Assembly (NCBI GenBank): GCA_914767715.1 | Contig: OU612065.1 | Coordinates: 5,766,001 to 5,830,000 of the forward strand | Direction: 5' to 3' | Source of the DNA: Membranipora membranacea | Taxonomy: Eukaryota > Bryozoa > Gymnolaemata > Cheilostomatida > Membraniporidae | DNA: 64,000 nucleotides | Shown here: positions 36,484-57,280 of the stretch, piece by piece | How the letters are laid out: each line of letters starts with the position of its first letter | Position numbering within the stretch: the first letter of the stretch is position 1 | Translations under genes and position numbers: made by a program | Notes under the pieces: generated by a model | Seen by the model: the letters and a program-made list of their open reading frames with translations, nothing else | What the model was told of the DNA's origin: nothing | Database searches by the model: none

Positions 36484-38162
36484 TATCTGCATGCTGATGA
36501 TCTATAATCACTGTCTCCATTCGGTGACGAACTCGGCTTGTAACCAAATGTTAATGGTAATCTCTGAACCATGTTTAGCTCTTCAAGTAATGGAGCCTGA
36601 TGAAGATAAGCATCGCTGTGTTGATGGCTTTTCTTCGAGAAATACAGGATCAATTTTTTAATCATTCTATTTGCGCACCAACACTTATAGTTATATGAAG
36701 AGAAATATTTGTGAACCAGACATTTGTCTTCTGCTGTCTATGTTCTGTTTTTATTCTCACCTACTGGTACAAAAGGCCTTTTTCTCAGTCTATAAGATAA
36801 AATCCGTCCATTGTGACCATCATATCAGATATTTCTTTACATTATGTCTTTGCAATTTTTTTCTCCATCTTGGAATATATCATGTCATGTCTGGATGTTA
36901 ATTTAACCAATAAAATTTAATTATCATAGTTGAGATGATACCTTGGTAACATCTAAAGTCTAGACTGATGAATTCAAAACTGCCAAATAATAAATTTGTG
37001 AGAGGTGGCTGACCAGGAAATTGAGTCTGAAAGTTTGGTTATTCATGTTATAACTATGAGCCACCAATACAAACTGAAATATCAGTTTTCAAAGAAATAG
37101 CAACTTAAGCCAGTGCCATATTTGTGCAAATAACTTGATAGTCTTCTCGAGATAAGATATCTGGTAGGAACAGACACGAGATGACAGGTTTTAGAAGTAG
37201 TCGACTTTGTTTGCCCAGATCTAATCAGGTTCGACTCTCACTTCATGTATCGCATCATAGGATATGATAATAGGCAGATCCATACAAGCACAGCCGGCGT
37301 ATAACAAGCCAGTGAAGATACATTGCTGAGAACAGATAGCACCAGCAGATTGTTCCATGCATCATATGTCAGGGTCAAGTTGTTTCCATCTATTAGGCCA
37401 TCCTGTACAAGCTGACTGACTGTCAGTTGAAAGACAGTATTTCATCCCTTCCCAACAAGCCTTATTGCCGTTTCAATTCCATCAACTTATTTTCTATTGA
37501 TCTTTAATGTCAAATTAAGAGAAAATAAATTACTTTCAACAACCCAAAGTCTGAATCTATGGAATATCTAGATCTACATTCTCCTTAGGTAAGGCAGGTT
37601 ACTGCTAGTGTATATATGTGCCATTTCCATATGAAACATTGCAGTGGCCAACCACCGTGACCATAATCCAAAATATAACTCCAATTTTCAAATCTATTCT
37701 CATGACCGATAATAAAAAAATACAATGCAATGTTTATCAAACTAAATCGACCTGGAAAATATTTTATGAAGCTTTATGCTAAAAATGCCAGTTGATCAAT
37801 GGTGCAATCAACGATCACCCAGGACTAGGCTGGTCAAGATCAGCATTTCATCTTACAGCAATAAATTAAACCACAGCTTTATTCATATGACAAGGAAATG
37901 TTTATGGCGTCACAAAGTAAAATATAAGTCATACTATATTATAATACCGTTACAGAAGAGTATAAACAGAAATTAGATATTATTATCTACATAATAAAAT
38001 CCTATACATATATCAATGTTTGTAGTACATATTAATTAAGAGCACAGGGGTACACCTGAGAATCTCTCCATTGTGACAGAAAATATAGGCAGCCACTGTG
38101 GTTCATAACAACGAGGATAAAATCATATGGAGATATGAACTTGCTCTGTCAGATTAGGAATT
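36484..38162. other. convergent 3' region of BBS5 and the GPCR
   Basis: No gene seen. It contains the BBS5 poly(A) signal at 36909-36914 and a possible minus-strand signal for the GPCR (TTTATT on the plus strand, 37878-37883). Confidence 0.55.
36909..36914 (+). promoter_or_regulatory. BBS5 poly(A) signal
   Basis: AATAAA 426 bases after the BBS5 stop codon, the first clear one downstream. Confidence 0.55.
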
Positions 38163-39854
38163 TTACACATGACTGATTGGCGCCTCATGATAACCGATCT
38201 GACTTGACGTTATGCTGACTGTCGTACAAGATATGTTATTGTTACTGTTAGTATTTTCACTTCCATTGAAATCGTCGAGCCCGGCTGTAGGCGATAATTT
38301 TGTGTAATTGTTTGCCCCTACCAGATTGACTGCCTCTGTTGATAACGCAGCAGCGAATGTGATACTGGTGCTCTGTCTGTGAAATGGTGGATTTTGTCCA
38401 TTTACATGATTGTGATATGAAGTGTTGTTATTGAGATATTTTTTGATGCGCTGTTTCTTGTTATCAGAGTTGGCTTGACGCCAATTTTTTGCCTCACTTC
38501 TGGAGCCAATATTTTCAGGGTGTTCAGTGCTGCACTTTGAAAATCTTCGAGTGAGTTCAGTTACAATCACTTTACTCTGTGTCAGACAGGGTTTGCAGAA
38601 AATCGCTGCAAACTCTTTCCTAAACTTCTGACTGAATCCATAGTAAAGCAGAATGTTGACAGCTGAGTTTAGGACTACGAGAAAGTTGGAAACCTCCAGC
38701 ATTATGTGAAGGTGTATGTATTTCTCACCGCCGTTGAGGAATGTATTTGGATCTGTTGCCCAAATAGTATGTGAAACCAGAGCAGGAAGTTGACAGACCA
38801 TAAACACTATGACAACAGCCACTAGCATGACTGTGGTATCATTTCTGTGGGCAGTGGTGACACCTAGACTCATACGTCTCTCTGTACTTCGAGATTTCTT
38901 GACTGCCAGTATCAGAAGGAAGTTCAACACAGCGAGAGTGACACAGGGAAGCACAAATATAAATATAAGGTATGCCCACAGATGAACACCACTCAGGTAG
39001 CCTTGACTGCTCCCAAATTTAGTGTAATCAACTGCCACTATTTTATGGTCACCAAAATATTGAACAACTGTCCTTTTCTCGAAAAACTGTGGTAAAGTGA
39101 AGATTATTCCAAGAATGTGCAATGCAATGACAACCAGCACAGCCCTTTTACGACTGCAGAACTGTACTCCCTGAAATGGGTGACATATCATAATGTAACG
39201 GTCTACGGTAAATCCTAGAGTCAGCCAGATTGATATGGTTTGGAATGTGTTGCACATTGGCGATATGTAAGGAAAAGTGTAGGCGATAAATTCACTAATC
39301 TTTCGGTTATCTCCCATTGTTTCTGTGAATATATCATTGAGGCTCAATATGAGTGCTGTCACTAGAAGAAGGCTGTCCGAGACTGCGAGGGCAATCAGGT
39401 AGACATATGTACTGGAAGCGTTGTAGATCTTACCAGTCAGCACAACTATAGACATTGTATTACCAATAAATCCCAGAATACAAAGTATAAGCCGACATAT
39501 TCCCGTTAGGTAATACAGAATAGCGTTCAGTATTGTCTTCTCTGTCTCAGGTAAATGTGCTATGTTGAGCCCACCGTTAGCGTTACATATTTTATCCATT
39601 TCAAAGGGGTAAGGAGTTCCTGTTGTCATAATGTCAAAGCTGACATTGCCAATAGTGTCACTATATGGTTGCAGCGTGTTGTTGTTGCCTTCTGTTAGAG
39701 AACTTAAATTTAACTCTTTGAATCTGAAGTAATCCTGACATAGAGGGATCATGTCGCGCTCCATGTTGCCGATAATCTCCACAGAGAGGCAGGTCGACCT
39801 AAACAAAAACAATATCAAGTAAAGTTTGTGAGCAGGCATTTTGAAATACTTCAA
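38163..39854 (-). CDS. class A peptide GPCR, FMRFamide-receptor-like
   Basis: Intronless 563-residue seven-helix receptor at the cell surface, probably for a neuropeptide of the FMRFamide group, acting through G proteins. A hydrophobic N-terminus (LYLILFLF) could be a signal sequence. The extracellular N-tail of about 110 residues has NGS/NVS/NNT-type glycosylation sites. TM1 has GNTMSIVVL (N132); TM2 IALAVSDSLLLV; TM3 ends in VDRYIMICHPF (217-227), typical of insect and lophotrochozoan FMRFamide receptors; TM6 FMVCQLPALV; TM7 LNSAVNILLYYGFS, which has NxxxY-type spacing like NPxxY. TM3 carries C201, but the loop between TM4 and TM5 has no Cys. The long Asn/Ser-rich cytoplasmic tail follows FRKEFAAIFCKPC. 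Start at 39854; an in-frame ATG at 39839 is equally possible. The exact ligand cannot be read from sequence. Confidence 0.85.
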   Translation of the reverse strand: MKYFKMPAHKLYLILFLFRSTCLSVEIIGNMERDMIPLCQDYFRFKELNLSSLTEGNNNTLQPYSDTIGNVSFDIMTTGTPYPFEMDKICNANGGLNIAHLPETEKTILNAILYYLTGICRLILCILGFIGNTMSIVVLTGKIYNASSTYVYLIALAVSDSLLLVTALILSLNDIFTETMGDNRKISEFIAYTFPYISPMCNTFQTISIWLTLGFTVDRYIMICHPFQGVQFCSRKRAVLVVIALHILGIIFTLPQFFEKRTVVQYFGDHKIVAVDYTKFGSSQGYLSGVHLWAYLIFIFVLPCVTLAVLNFLLILAVKKSRSTERRMSLGVTTAHRNDTTVMLVAVVIVFMVCQLPALVSHTIWATDPNTFLNGGEKYIHLHIMLEVSNFLVVLNSAVNILLYYGFSQKFRKEFAAIFCKPCLTQSKVIVTELTRRFSKCSTEHPENIGSRSEAKNWRQANSDNKKQRIKKYLNNNTSYHNHVNGQNPPFHRQSTSITFAAALSTEAVNLVGANNYTKLSPTAGLDDFNGSENTNSNNNISCTTVSITSSQIGYHEAPISHV

Positions 39855-41534
39855 TGGTCAACGAGCACAGGCAGTGAACTGATGATTATATCTCTGACCC
39901 AGACTCAGAGTTCAACACGCTTGAGATGTGAAAACAAACCAGAAACTCATAATAAATTTATGACAAAAATTTTATTTTTAAAGTTGAAGCGCAGTTATGG
40001 AGACTCTTGGGAATATAATGACTAGAAATTAGTGAATAAAAATAAGTGCAGAGATATTCAGATGTACTGCATTATAATACTCATAATAATTCTCATAACT
40101 CAAAAGGAATGTAGCACAGGTATTAAAAGTACAAAAAGTGTGTTTTGATAAACACATGTATAGTTTTCCCACGATATTTGATCACAAACCCGAACAAGCA
40201 AAGCGAAATGGTTGCGCTATCACTCTTGCTCTTCTTGATAACAAACAACACCTTGCAAATGGTACACAGTTGCTAATCTGCAATCTTACATGAACTCCCA
40301 GTCCTGTATTACTATTCTTATTAATACGGAAAGTAATCATCCTATACCCTATAAAAATTTCAGTTACATAAATTTCATAGCGTTCAACTGACACTCAAAT
40401 GATACAGATCCAACTTTTCTTATAAAACATCAAAAAAAACATATACCTGACTAGATCCTAACAAATAATTAATTCGATATCAATGCAGGAGCAAAAATGT
40501 TCAGGTAAAACAGCCATCAATAAAGCCTTTCAGTCTGCGCACCACCACAAAATTCATAAAAATATAATGACTATCTCCTGAACACTTTCAGGCAATGTCC
40601 TCTCACCGATATGTGGGATGTCTGTCTGGCTGGCTAATACGACAGAAAAAGATTTTTATATCTCAAATGTCTGTAAATATCCCTCAGTTCACCAGTATAA
40701 AGTTCATCGCTCACACTGATCCAATCAATGCAATCTCAAATGCCAAGAGAAATATTTTAACCTCATACATGGCTGATCCACAACTGATTGAACAGAGCTA
40801 TAAGCCACCCCTGTATTAAAAGTGTTTCATGACTATTGATCTGGCAGAATAATCCGCTAGCCTATGAGCTCAGATAATATTTTCAATAAAATTTTGAATA
40901 ATATAAATTGGATAGACTTTTATTGTACATTTACAGAACCTTTCATACCTATACATAATTAGCCCTTGGCCCTTGGCTAATGCTGATTAGATATTGGGCT
41001 GTTTTATACTTTCAGTCGCATGCAACGCCACGATAGCTGCGATAGGAAACTATTTTCCTTTTGCATTTATTGTTTGTTACATAAACATTCAAATCGCAGA
41101 TTTCATGAAAAAAATTCAGTTTTGATGTTTGCTTTGCTTGTGTTGTGATTATATTTTAACAGGCTATTTAGATCAGGGCCAGAGCTCAGTAGAAAGTCCA
41201 TTGAAAAAGTGACAATAGATGTTTAAAGTTGTTATGCTGTCACTTCATTCTGCACCTTTTCTGTGACATACACGTGTCACGATGAATTCATAGGTATGGG
41301 TATGTTGCATAACAAAGTAGCTTAAAAGCAGGATATTTCAGGTATTACTCATTCCAGCTGTACTGTCTCACACTCAGTGTTGTCATATCTCCCAAGTAAA
41401 TAATGAGATAAGTGCATACTTGGGTATGTTACATGTTCAGTATTCCACGATTCCGTTGTTCCTACTAAAATGAAAGTGATGCTATGCCTGTGATAAAATC
41501 TTTGACACTCCTTTCCACCACTTTGGCCATTACC
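39855..41534. other. divergent upstream region of GPCR and amylase
   Basis: About 1.7 kb without a supported gene, holding the promoters of both genes. A TATA box for amylase lies at its right end. Confidence 0.55.
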
Positions 41535-49438
<7,904 letters not shown>

Positions 49439-50370
49439 AAGACTCACCAGGACGCGCCGTCAGGAGTGAGAACTGCCTCTTCTCATTATACAGCTCACAC
49501 TGCACTAGTCATTTACAAACATTTCTGTTCTATAATAAAAGAATCTTCTTAGACTCAATTTTGCCTTGGTTAGCTGTGGTGGCACTGCGGTATTTTTTCC
49601 AAGTGCCCTAACTTTGACATTGAATTATGTAGTTAGACCAGCGACGAGTTTGCTGTGATCTCCTTACGTGGCTGAGCTTGAATGAATAAGTAAGTCAATA
49701 ACATCTTGTACATGTCTCCAAGGTGGTTCTTTACTGCATAATACTGTCAAGTGACTGAGTACCACAGAGTATTTGCCAAGATGAAGTCAATTAGTTCTTA
49801 AATAGACCTAATCCCCTGCGATGGAAAATGTAACAAGCTGTGCATAAAAATACATAATTGTTATCATCTACAGAAAACTGCTAAATTATTCACAAAATCT
49901 ATATTTTACTAACAAAATAAACTTCAGAATAGTAATAAAAAAAACAAACAGATGAAGCAGACAAAAAATAAGAGAATGGAAAACTATATTAGAAATGTCC
50001 ACTTATGAAATTTCTGTCTTGCTATGAGAGAAGCCAAACCATGGCGACTTAAATATTATAGCGGAGAAAAATGTGAGGCAAATGTTCAGAATTAAATAAA
50101 TAAATTGCCTACCAGGCTAATATTTACTGTTACGCGTACTGTCTTGTACCAGACTGTGGCTCTGGAAATACGCTCATGTTTGGAAAAACGATACCATGTT
50201 ATCTGAAAATCTCTTATCAAACACACAGTATGCCCCAAGAGGTGAAAAAATTAACATTACAACTAGCTAAGCGCTTATGGTACATTGGGACGCTTTCCAT
50301 GAACTGCCGTATAATAGCAGTTTGAGGATACTTATCATAAGCTAAGCTACAGTCTCTACCCAATGTGTGC
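49439..50370. other. convergent 3' region of amylase and PKMYT1
   Basis: No gene. The amylase poly(A) signal AATAAA is at 49534-49539, 96 bases past the stop. Minus-strand open frame in 50217-50405 is only the 3'UTR and last exon of PKMYT1 in another frame. Confidence 0.6.
49534..49539 (+). promoter_or_regulatory. amylase poly(A) signal
   Basis: AATAAA followed by an AT-rich stretch, 96 bases after the amylase stop codon. Confidence 0.7.
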
Positions 50371-53300
50371 TCAGTGTGCTTCTCCATCAGATTCAGCAGT
50401 GTCAAATGCCTTCAAATACAAAAATAAAAGTAAGTAATTGTGCGCGTCATGTAACAAACCTACTCACAAGACAAAGAATAACAAATTAATCAAACACTCA
50501 CGTCATCATGTGAATTACAAGAAAAAAAAAAGGATAATTAGCATGCAAAATGGGTTATAAAAACTATTTATATATTTATGGATATATCACTTGATAAGTT
50601 TTTCGCACTCAAGTAATATCATGACCAAGAGAAGGCTGAAAAAAACATACTGCCATGAGATTCTTGGGGCCTATTTGAGGTTGTTCTTCAACGTCATCGA
50701 ATAACTTTCGGCAGCTTGGTGGGGTGGTCGATGAAGGTTCTTTAGGCAGAATCACAGAACTTCTTGATGATCTGGAACAGATAATGAGCAATTGAGCAAC
50801 ATACAAACTGATCAAGCTGTAATGGTGGAAATATTTGTCTGTCATTAAACACCTGTGCTAGAAACTGGCCTGTGCTGATTTGTATCATGGTAATGACATC
50901 ATGATACAAATGGACTGTGGACATGACATCAAGAAGCTCATCATGATTGAGCTGAGTAGGCAGGAGTCAGAAATAGTGGAGAAGTTCGGCGCCCTGTACA
51001 CTTAATTAGCTTCCTCAAGGCACACACAGGAAATCCACATCAGTCAGTATTGGCTCGGCATGCAAATATGTTCCCCATAACCCAATCACAAATTGGATAC
51101 AATTACAACTAATCAAAGAAGATAGTCACCGCTGATGAAAAACCAAAAATTCTTCTGCACGTGACGTAACATATCTTAAATAAATCAATGCTGACCAGTC
51201 ATAATAATAACACAATGTTTGCAATCAAAGAAAAGATCATTAATTATGTGTTGGAGTCTGTTTTGATAAATTATGCAATAAAATAGAAATAATAATTATT
51301 CTTCTTTATTTGAAGGTGGGAAGAAAATTGTTGATTCTGACTGACCTAGAAGACATGAGGAGCATAGGAGATCCCTGACTAGGGGTTTTAACAGGTGAGT
51401 CAACAGCACCTAATAATCTAGCCGTTCTCACAGGTCTCCGTCTAGCCCCTGTTGTGAGTGCCTTAGGTTCAACAACTCTAAAAAAACAACAATATACGGT
51501 TTGCTTTGTGCACAAATAATTGGTGTCATATGAAACAACAAATAAGTTGGTTGGGGAGGTTATGCATGTGGCCATCTGATTGGATTACTGCAAATGTAAT
51601 ATTCCAATCTAGGGGCTGCCTTCATGAGAGAATGCTTTCTTTTAGAAGGTAAACGATGTCACTGGCAGTAACAGACAGGTGATAATAAAGGCCATCGAAT
51701 GATATAGCACTCTTCATCACCAAATGTCATTATAATTTAAAGTTGATGATTCCACTGAATATGACAGTAATTTCCCTTAAAGCTGATATGCACCTTAATT
51801 TTACAACAGTCAAAGAAATTTGAAGATGTCATTCCAATCAGTCTGAAAAATAATTCATATTGGACATCACGATATTATAAATGCCATCAATCCCACTTAC
51901 CTTAAAGTCAAGTCATTGCTTTCATTACTGTCAGAAGAAAAGTCCAGTGTATGAGCCATCATGGAAATAGAATCATCATCATCACCAAACACTTCTCCTG
52001 TAAATAATAACCGGTTTGGTACCATCAATATTTCATAAAGCCGGCAAAATAAGATAACTGTGGATAAAAAAAGATGGAATACAGGAACAGTGGAAGAACA
52101 TGGAGACTAGAGTGACAGCTGTTCCAAGGTTGGATTTATGGCTGTGAAAATACCTTCCCTCAAAATGTTTTTCTTTGCACACAGAAAACCTAACTGAAGT
52201 GATCTAGAGAGAAAATCTAATGTTGTTTCTGGTTTCCATAGAAATAACCTTTTTGGGGATAGAAGGGAAAATCTTCATAACAATAGATTTGGCAAATGAA
52301 TGAGAGAGTTTTGCTTTCTTCCCAAATTGTGTGGAGTACATTTGCACATCAAGCAATGAAACATGAAGCACAAGCAATTAACAGTATTACAAGGTAAATT
52401 CAATGATGGTAAAAAAGTTCAAGAGAATCACCAACTGACCATCAGTTACGCTAGTTTCCCAGGAGCTGTTTATGTGACCAGCAGTACTAGATGAGAGACT
52501 GCTGTTAGATCTACAATCTATAGAATCACTGTGATGTGCAGACATATCTAATGTATCATGCGAGGGTCTGCCAGTCAAATATCCACATGCCAAATACACA
52601 AATTGCACAAAATAGCACCAGAGCATCATTGCCGAGCTCAAAGCTGCCTCTCTCTGCAACAGAAAAGAGATGAAAATTTGTTACCTACTGCTTCGTGTTC
52701 AAACTTATATGTGATACAATAGAAACTTTTCTAGGAACATATGAACATGCACATGTAAAGACTATGTAGTCACAGTCAACACATATGGAAATTACATTTT
52801 GGTCTTGACACAGTAAATTCTCAGCTCAGTTTTAAGGCTATGGATCAAAAGGTGAGGGTTTACAAAATTATACCTTTTTATTAAGATACTGGCTGACAGC
52901 ATTATATTGACTTTTCCTTTTAATGATAGGAAGATCCAGTAGAGCAGCAGCTGAAGCTCTAACTGTGTACTCAGGCTCCATCATAATCATCAGTATCTTC
53001 TCTAGTTCTGGTGACAGCCGATCTACAAGCAAAGGAAAGCACAGTAATGTTAGCAGTCCCTATTCTTCCGTTTTATCATGTGAGAGTACAACTACAATGT
53101 GCACCTGGTTTTTGCACTAAGCGTAAATCTACGAAATTATTTATAATATGCTTAGGGTAATGCCATAGCTGAACTTAGTAATATACAGGTACCTGCAACT
53201 TGGTTGTTATTTATATGGTTGAAATAGCAACATTCATATTTATCATAAAACATAAATTCTTACCCTTGACAATATCAGCAGGTAGGATACCGTTTCTGAG

Positions 53301-56300
53301 CTGATGCCAGCCTTCATCACCTCGTGGTAAATCTAGATCTGTAGCCAGCTCCAGTATTGTTATTCCTAAACTGCAAGCCAGTCAAAAAGCGTGATATTGC
53401 TTGATCATGTACAATTAAAAGTAAAAGAGAGCACCAAGAACCATGGGAAAATTATAGCAAGCCTGTCTAAGTAACCACATGATTCATTTAGAAGCAAGGG
53501 AAAAAATATGGTTAATTAGATTAGAAAAATGTTTACAGCAGACCTAATCCTACCTGAAAATATCAGCAGCTTTAGTGAATCTTCCTCGCATCAGCTCAGG
53601 TGCAAGGTATTTAGGATCTCCTTCTTGTGCCTCAGATAAGTCTGAGCTCTATCGACATAATATATATACATTTATATATATATATATCATAGTCAGATCA
53701 TGTGAATATGAATGAGAATTCAATAGAGAGAATGTTCGGCAGAAAGCCATTATTACTAATGTGACATATTCTGAAGTTGAATCTAGCCATGTAATCCTAC
53801 TTTCAACTCAATGACTTTGTTAATAACTTGGTTTGAGCAGCTGCTTACCTTTGACAAGTCTAGAATGAGACCAAAATCACCAAGTTGACATGTTCCGTCC
53901 TTAGCTATGAAGATGTTTTCTGGTTTTATATCCATGTGTATCATATCGTGGTCATGAAGATGTTTTACTGCCTGGTAAAATAAAGGGAACGACTAATGAC
54001 AGGATCAAATCAAAATATTGTGCTTTCTGTTTTCCACAATGGTAAAATTATAAGTAATGAGTATTGGTTATATTTGTTTCTACGTATCTTTACTTCAACG
54101 GAAAATAATTTTGACTGCCAATTCAATTGACAACTTGCTCTGTGATTATGGTACCATGATTAATAACCCATTCTAGGTTACGATTATGGACTCAATAGCC
54201 CCTGCTTGTGTTCCTACAAAATTACGCCTGTGAATATTTGATTGCACTGTACTATGTGCCCTCACAGTCACTCGTTGTAGTGCAGATTGGGTCATATCAT
54301 CTGAGCCTGGGTTTCGACTTCAGGTGAGCATGATACATAGAACAACCTTACCTAACAGGGATTAACACCTCATTCAAGATCAGTAAGTGCAATTTTGGGT
54401 TTGTAAAGTTAGATAACATCTTATGTAATACGTGTGTGGCTTAACACTGGTAGTATCCAATCCAAAAAACTCACCATTAAAAGATCTATGAGGTAGTTCC
54501 ATATCAGTTTCTCCGGTATCTCATGTTCACTTTCAGCCAAGTTTGCCAAACTGCAAGTACAACATAAAGTAAATACATTGCCGTGTACACTGCACTCTTT
54601 TCTCTGATATTTAAGCTGAGTGCTAAGCGTTAGTGTATAATTTTGCTTGAGCTATGTCCAAAGCTCACAATTATTGGCCAAGCCTCACATAAACACATAC
54701 CTGGCTTCGCAGAGTTCAGTTTGTATATAAAGATGCTGTCTCTCCTCCCAAGCTTTGTAGAATCTAACGCAGTTTGGATGTAATGGCAGAGTTTCATGCT
54801 TGGATACTTCTTCCAACTTTCGCTTCCTATACATGAAAGAATATGATTTCCTTAAGTTTGTATCTCAAGATAATTCGAAGTAATATCATTACTATTTTGA
54901 TGCAAAATCTCAATTCTGAAATGCTGGCTAGCATAGTGCTAATTAGAAGAAAAGAAGATTGTGCTCGTAGAAGCCAGGCTCAACCTGATGTAATATTAAG
55001 TTTGCGCTTACCTGTCTAATTCTCCCTTGTATCTGTCTCTTGATCTTTTGACAGCGTAGTGTTGTCCATCCTCTTTACTTCTAACCTGGTAGACCTATCA
55101 ACATGGGTGATTGAAACTAGTTTAAGTGCTCAAACGGTGCAAGATGCTGGTAGAGGCATTTCATTATCAACCACTTTCTCCCCTCCGTTTAAGTATATAC
55201 CCATAAAGTGCCACAGTTATGGCCCCCTTCTTTGTGGTGAGACAACTAATAAATTGCTGGCTAGACAACACCTGCCAGAAAACAGTGCATTGTAGTAAAC
55301 CATATAATTCCTCAACCTTACCAAATTTTTGAAGGAAAAACATATTGTCATTCCAAGTCAAAATTGAGCAATCCTGGGAACTTGTCAGCATATTGGTATG
55401 ATGGATATGAAACAATATGTCTTGATTGCCTATACATAACTATCATAACTTTCTTTTTCTCTTGTATGACCAGTCTTTTTATCTAGCTCCATCTCAATTT
55501 TTAAGAAATGTTTGGAGCTATTCTCTTTTACATGGTGGCCATAACTGTGGCACTTTATGGGTATATACTTAAACGGAGGGGAGAAAGTGGTTGATAATGA
55601 AATGCCTCTACCAGCATCTTGCACCGTTTGAGCACTTAAACTAGATTGAAACAGTTCAGTCAATTATGGTTGGATGGTGCTTTGATATACTATTTTCTGA
55701 GCCTGATTGTAACAAAGAACCACAATTATAATTGTTTAGTGGACTTTATACTACGCTGCCCATCATAATTGATATGAAACTTGATCGCTACTTACATCAC
55801 CGAATGAACCGGCACCTAATTTTCTCTCAATATGGAAACACTGCTGAAAGTACAGATCTCTTCTTTCGGAATCATATGAAGGACTCAATGCTGTAAGGGT
55901 GACAGTTATGGAGAATAACAATAGTTGCTAACATACAAACGTTAAGAAATCAATACAAGAATAATCTACCAATACAACTTGAGACAGAAAATGAGGAAGT
56001 ATGATTATTAATAGACCTAAGCATATCTATCAATGACAAATCTCTATAAATCTTAGATATGGATGTTAATTCCAAATTACAGAGTTAAGCGTGTTTTTAA
56101 GGATACAATCTTCTGTAGAATTTTTGAAGGAAATGACTCTTGCTCTATCGGAAGTCGACACATGAGGGAAAACTCTGCTTATTGGCGGACAACTCTTTAT
56201 AGGTGGACGAGGAATGTAATTGCTTCTTGGTGTTGAGCCCCGCTCCTGGAAAATGTAAAATCAAATTATGAATATTGGGTAATGGAATTTATCTGGTTAG

Positions 56301-57280
56301 GTAGTGTGTAAATATTGGAGTATTACGCCCATAGACTTAATATACTAGTATATGATTATACCTCATTGATTCGAAATTCTTTGTGTTCAAAGAACCATTG
56401 GCATGTTTTCATACAAACAATGTTGAATAACACTACCAGAGTTGACAAACTTCCTGTGTAGATTAAATGTGATTTTTGGTAATAGAAAAACCCTTGGCTT
56501 GTTCCAGTTAATTGCTTTATAATAAATAGATAAGATGAGATGGTGGTATGTGGGTGCCGAGATGTCATTAACTCAACAGTTGCGAATGTTCTACAGTCAG
56601 TACTCACAAATATTAATTTATAAATGAATTACTTGCTGTTATTATTGTTTATACTCATTTATTACGCATAAATCTTCTTGCCCATCCATCGAGTTGACAG
56701 CGGCTGCTAATTGAAAGCAATTACCAGCTTATCAATAATATATATTATTGGATGAGTATGACTATTATTACACAACTTACTTTTTTTAATTTTAATATTA
56801 TACCCTTTTGTTTGCTGTCCATTATCTATAGGCTATTCAATGCCCTTTATTTATGGGGCCAATGACTTGAGAATATGCTTGCATAAGACATGATACAACT
56901 CATCTATTTACCCACAACTACCCTACTGTAACCCCTTGCTGCAAGTAACACACACACTGTACCAACCTACTACCTACACACACACTACTCTAACTATAGT
57001 ATTATTTATAGACACTTAATAATTAGACAACAATAATAAAACATCATCATCCTCCCATATATATATATATATACAATAAATAAGCGATAGTAGCTACAGG
57101 CAATGAACTAAACCTTTAGTCCATTGCTACATACATGAGGTTTAGTTCAAATCATTGCTACCTACAGGTAACAGTACATACCTTTTTGGTGGAGAAAGTT
57201 TTTGCTTCATTGAAAAATTTTGGTGTCGGTCTGTGGGGACTGCTGCTTATTGGAATATTGACATTGGGTATGGTTGGCAT
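50371..57280 (-). CDS. PKMYT1: Myt1 kinase (membrane-bound Cdk1 inhibitory kinase)
   Basis: Wee1-family kinase that phosphorylates Cdk1 on Thr14/Tyr15 at ER/Golgi membranes and delays mitotic entry. Exons in transcript order: 57280-57182, 56245-56107, 55890-55796, 55094-55012, 54826-54701, 54550-54475, 53971-53849, 53648-53554, 53370-53264, 53022-52874, 52653-52440, 51997-51901, 51477-51346, 50771-50651, 50409-50371; 564 residues (human 499). N-terminus [20 protein letters not shown], then CPPISRVFP as in vertebrate Myt1. Kinase about 100-365: [28 protein letters not shown] (218-227), DFG (239-241), [27 protein letters not shown]. After the kinase, [19 protein letters not shown] (about 372-390) is the membrane anchor that separates Myt1 from Wee1. 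The tail has Ser/Thr-Pro sites, an RxL-like ARLLG and the conserved C-terminal KNLMAAFD. The last exon is 39 bases with an AAG acceptor. Divergent from PERK. Intron 3 contains a 108-bp perfect inverted repeat. Confidence 0.96.
55117..55644. mobile_element. 108-bp perfect inverted repeat with 312-bp spacer
   Basis: Arms 55117-55224 and 55537-55644 are exact complements over 108 bases, starting CTAGTTTAAGTGCTCAAACG and ending GGCC at the inner side. The spacer has no meaningful open frame. It lies inside PKMYT1 intron 3, with the left arm 22 bases from the exon 4 acceptor. ATTGAAA lies beside the outer end of each arm (55110-55116 and 55645-55651), a possible 7-bp target duplication. Confidence 0.85.

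Noticed and set aside
39840-40025. Plus-strand frame overlapping the GPCR start
   Set aside because: Overlaps the receptor N-terminus in antisense and has no recognisable content.
50217-50405. 62-residue minus-strand frame as the PKMYT1 C-terminus
   Set aside because: It is in a different register. Phase from exon 14 fixes the last exon as 50409-50371, ending in a KNLMAAFD-type Myt1 tail.
55059-55663. Paired frames with identical peptide on both strands
   Set aside because: Product of the 108-bp inverted repeat, which makes the same translation appear twice.
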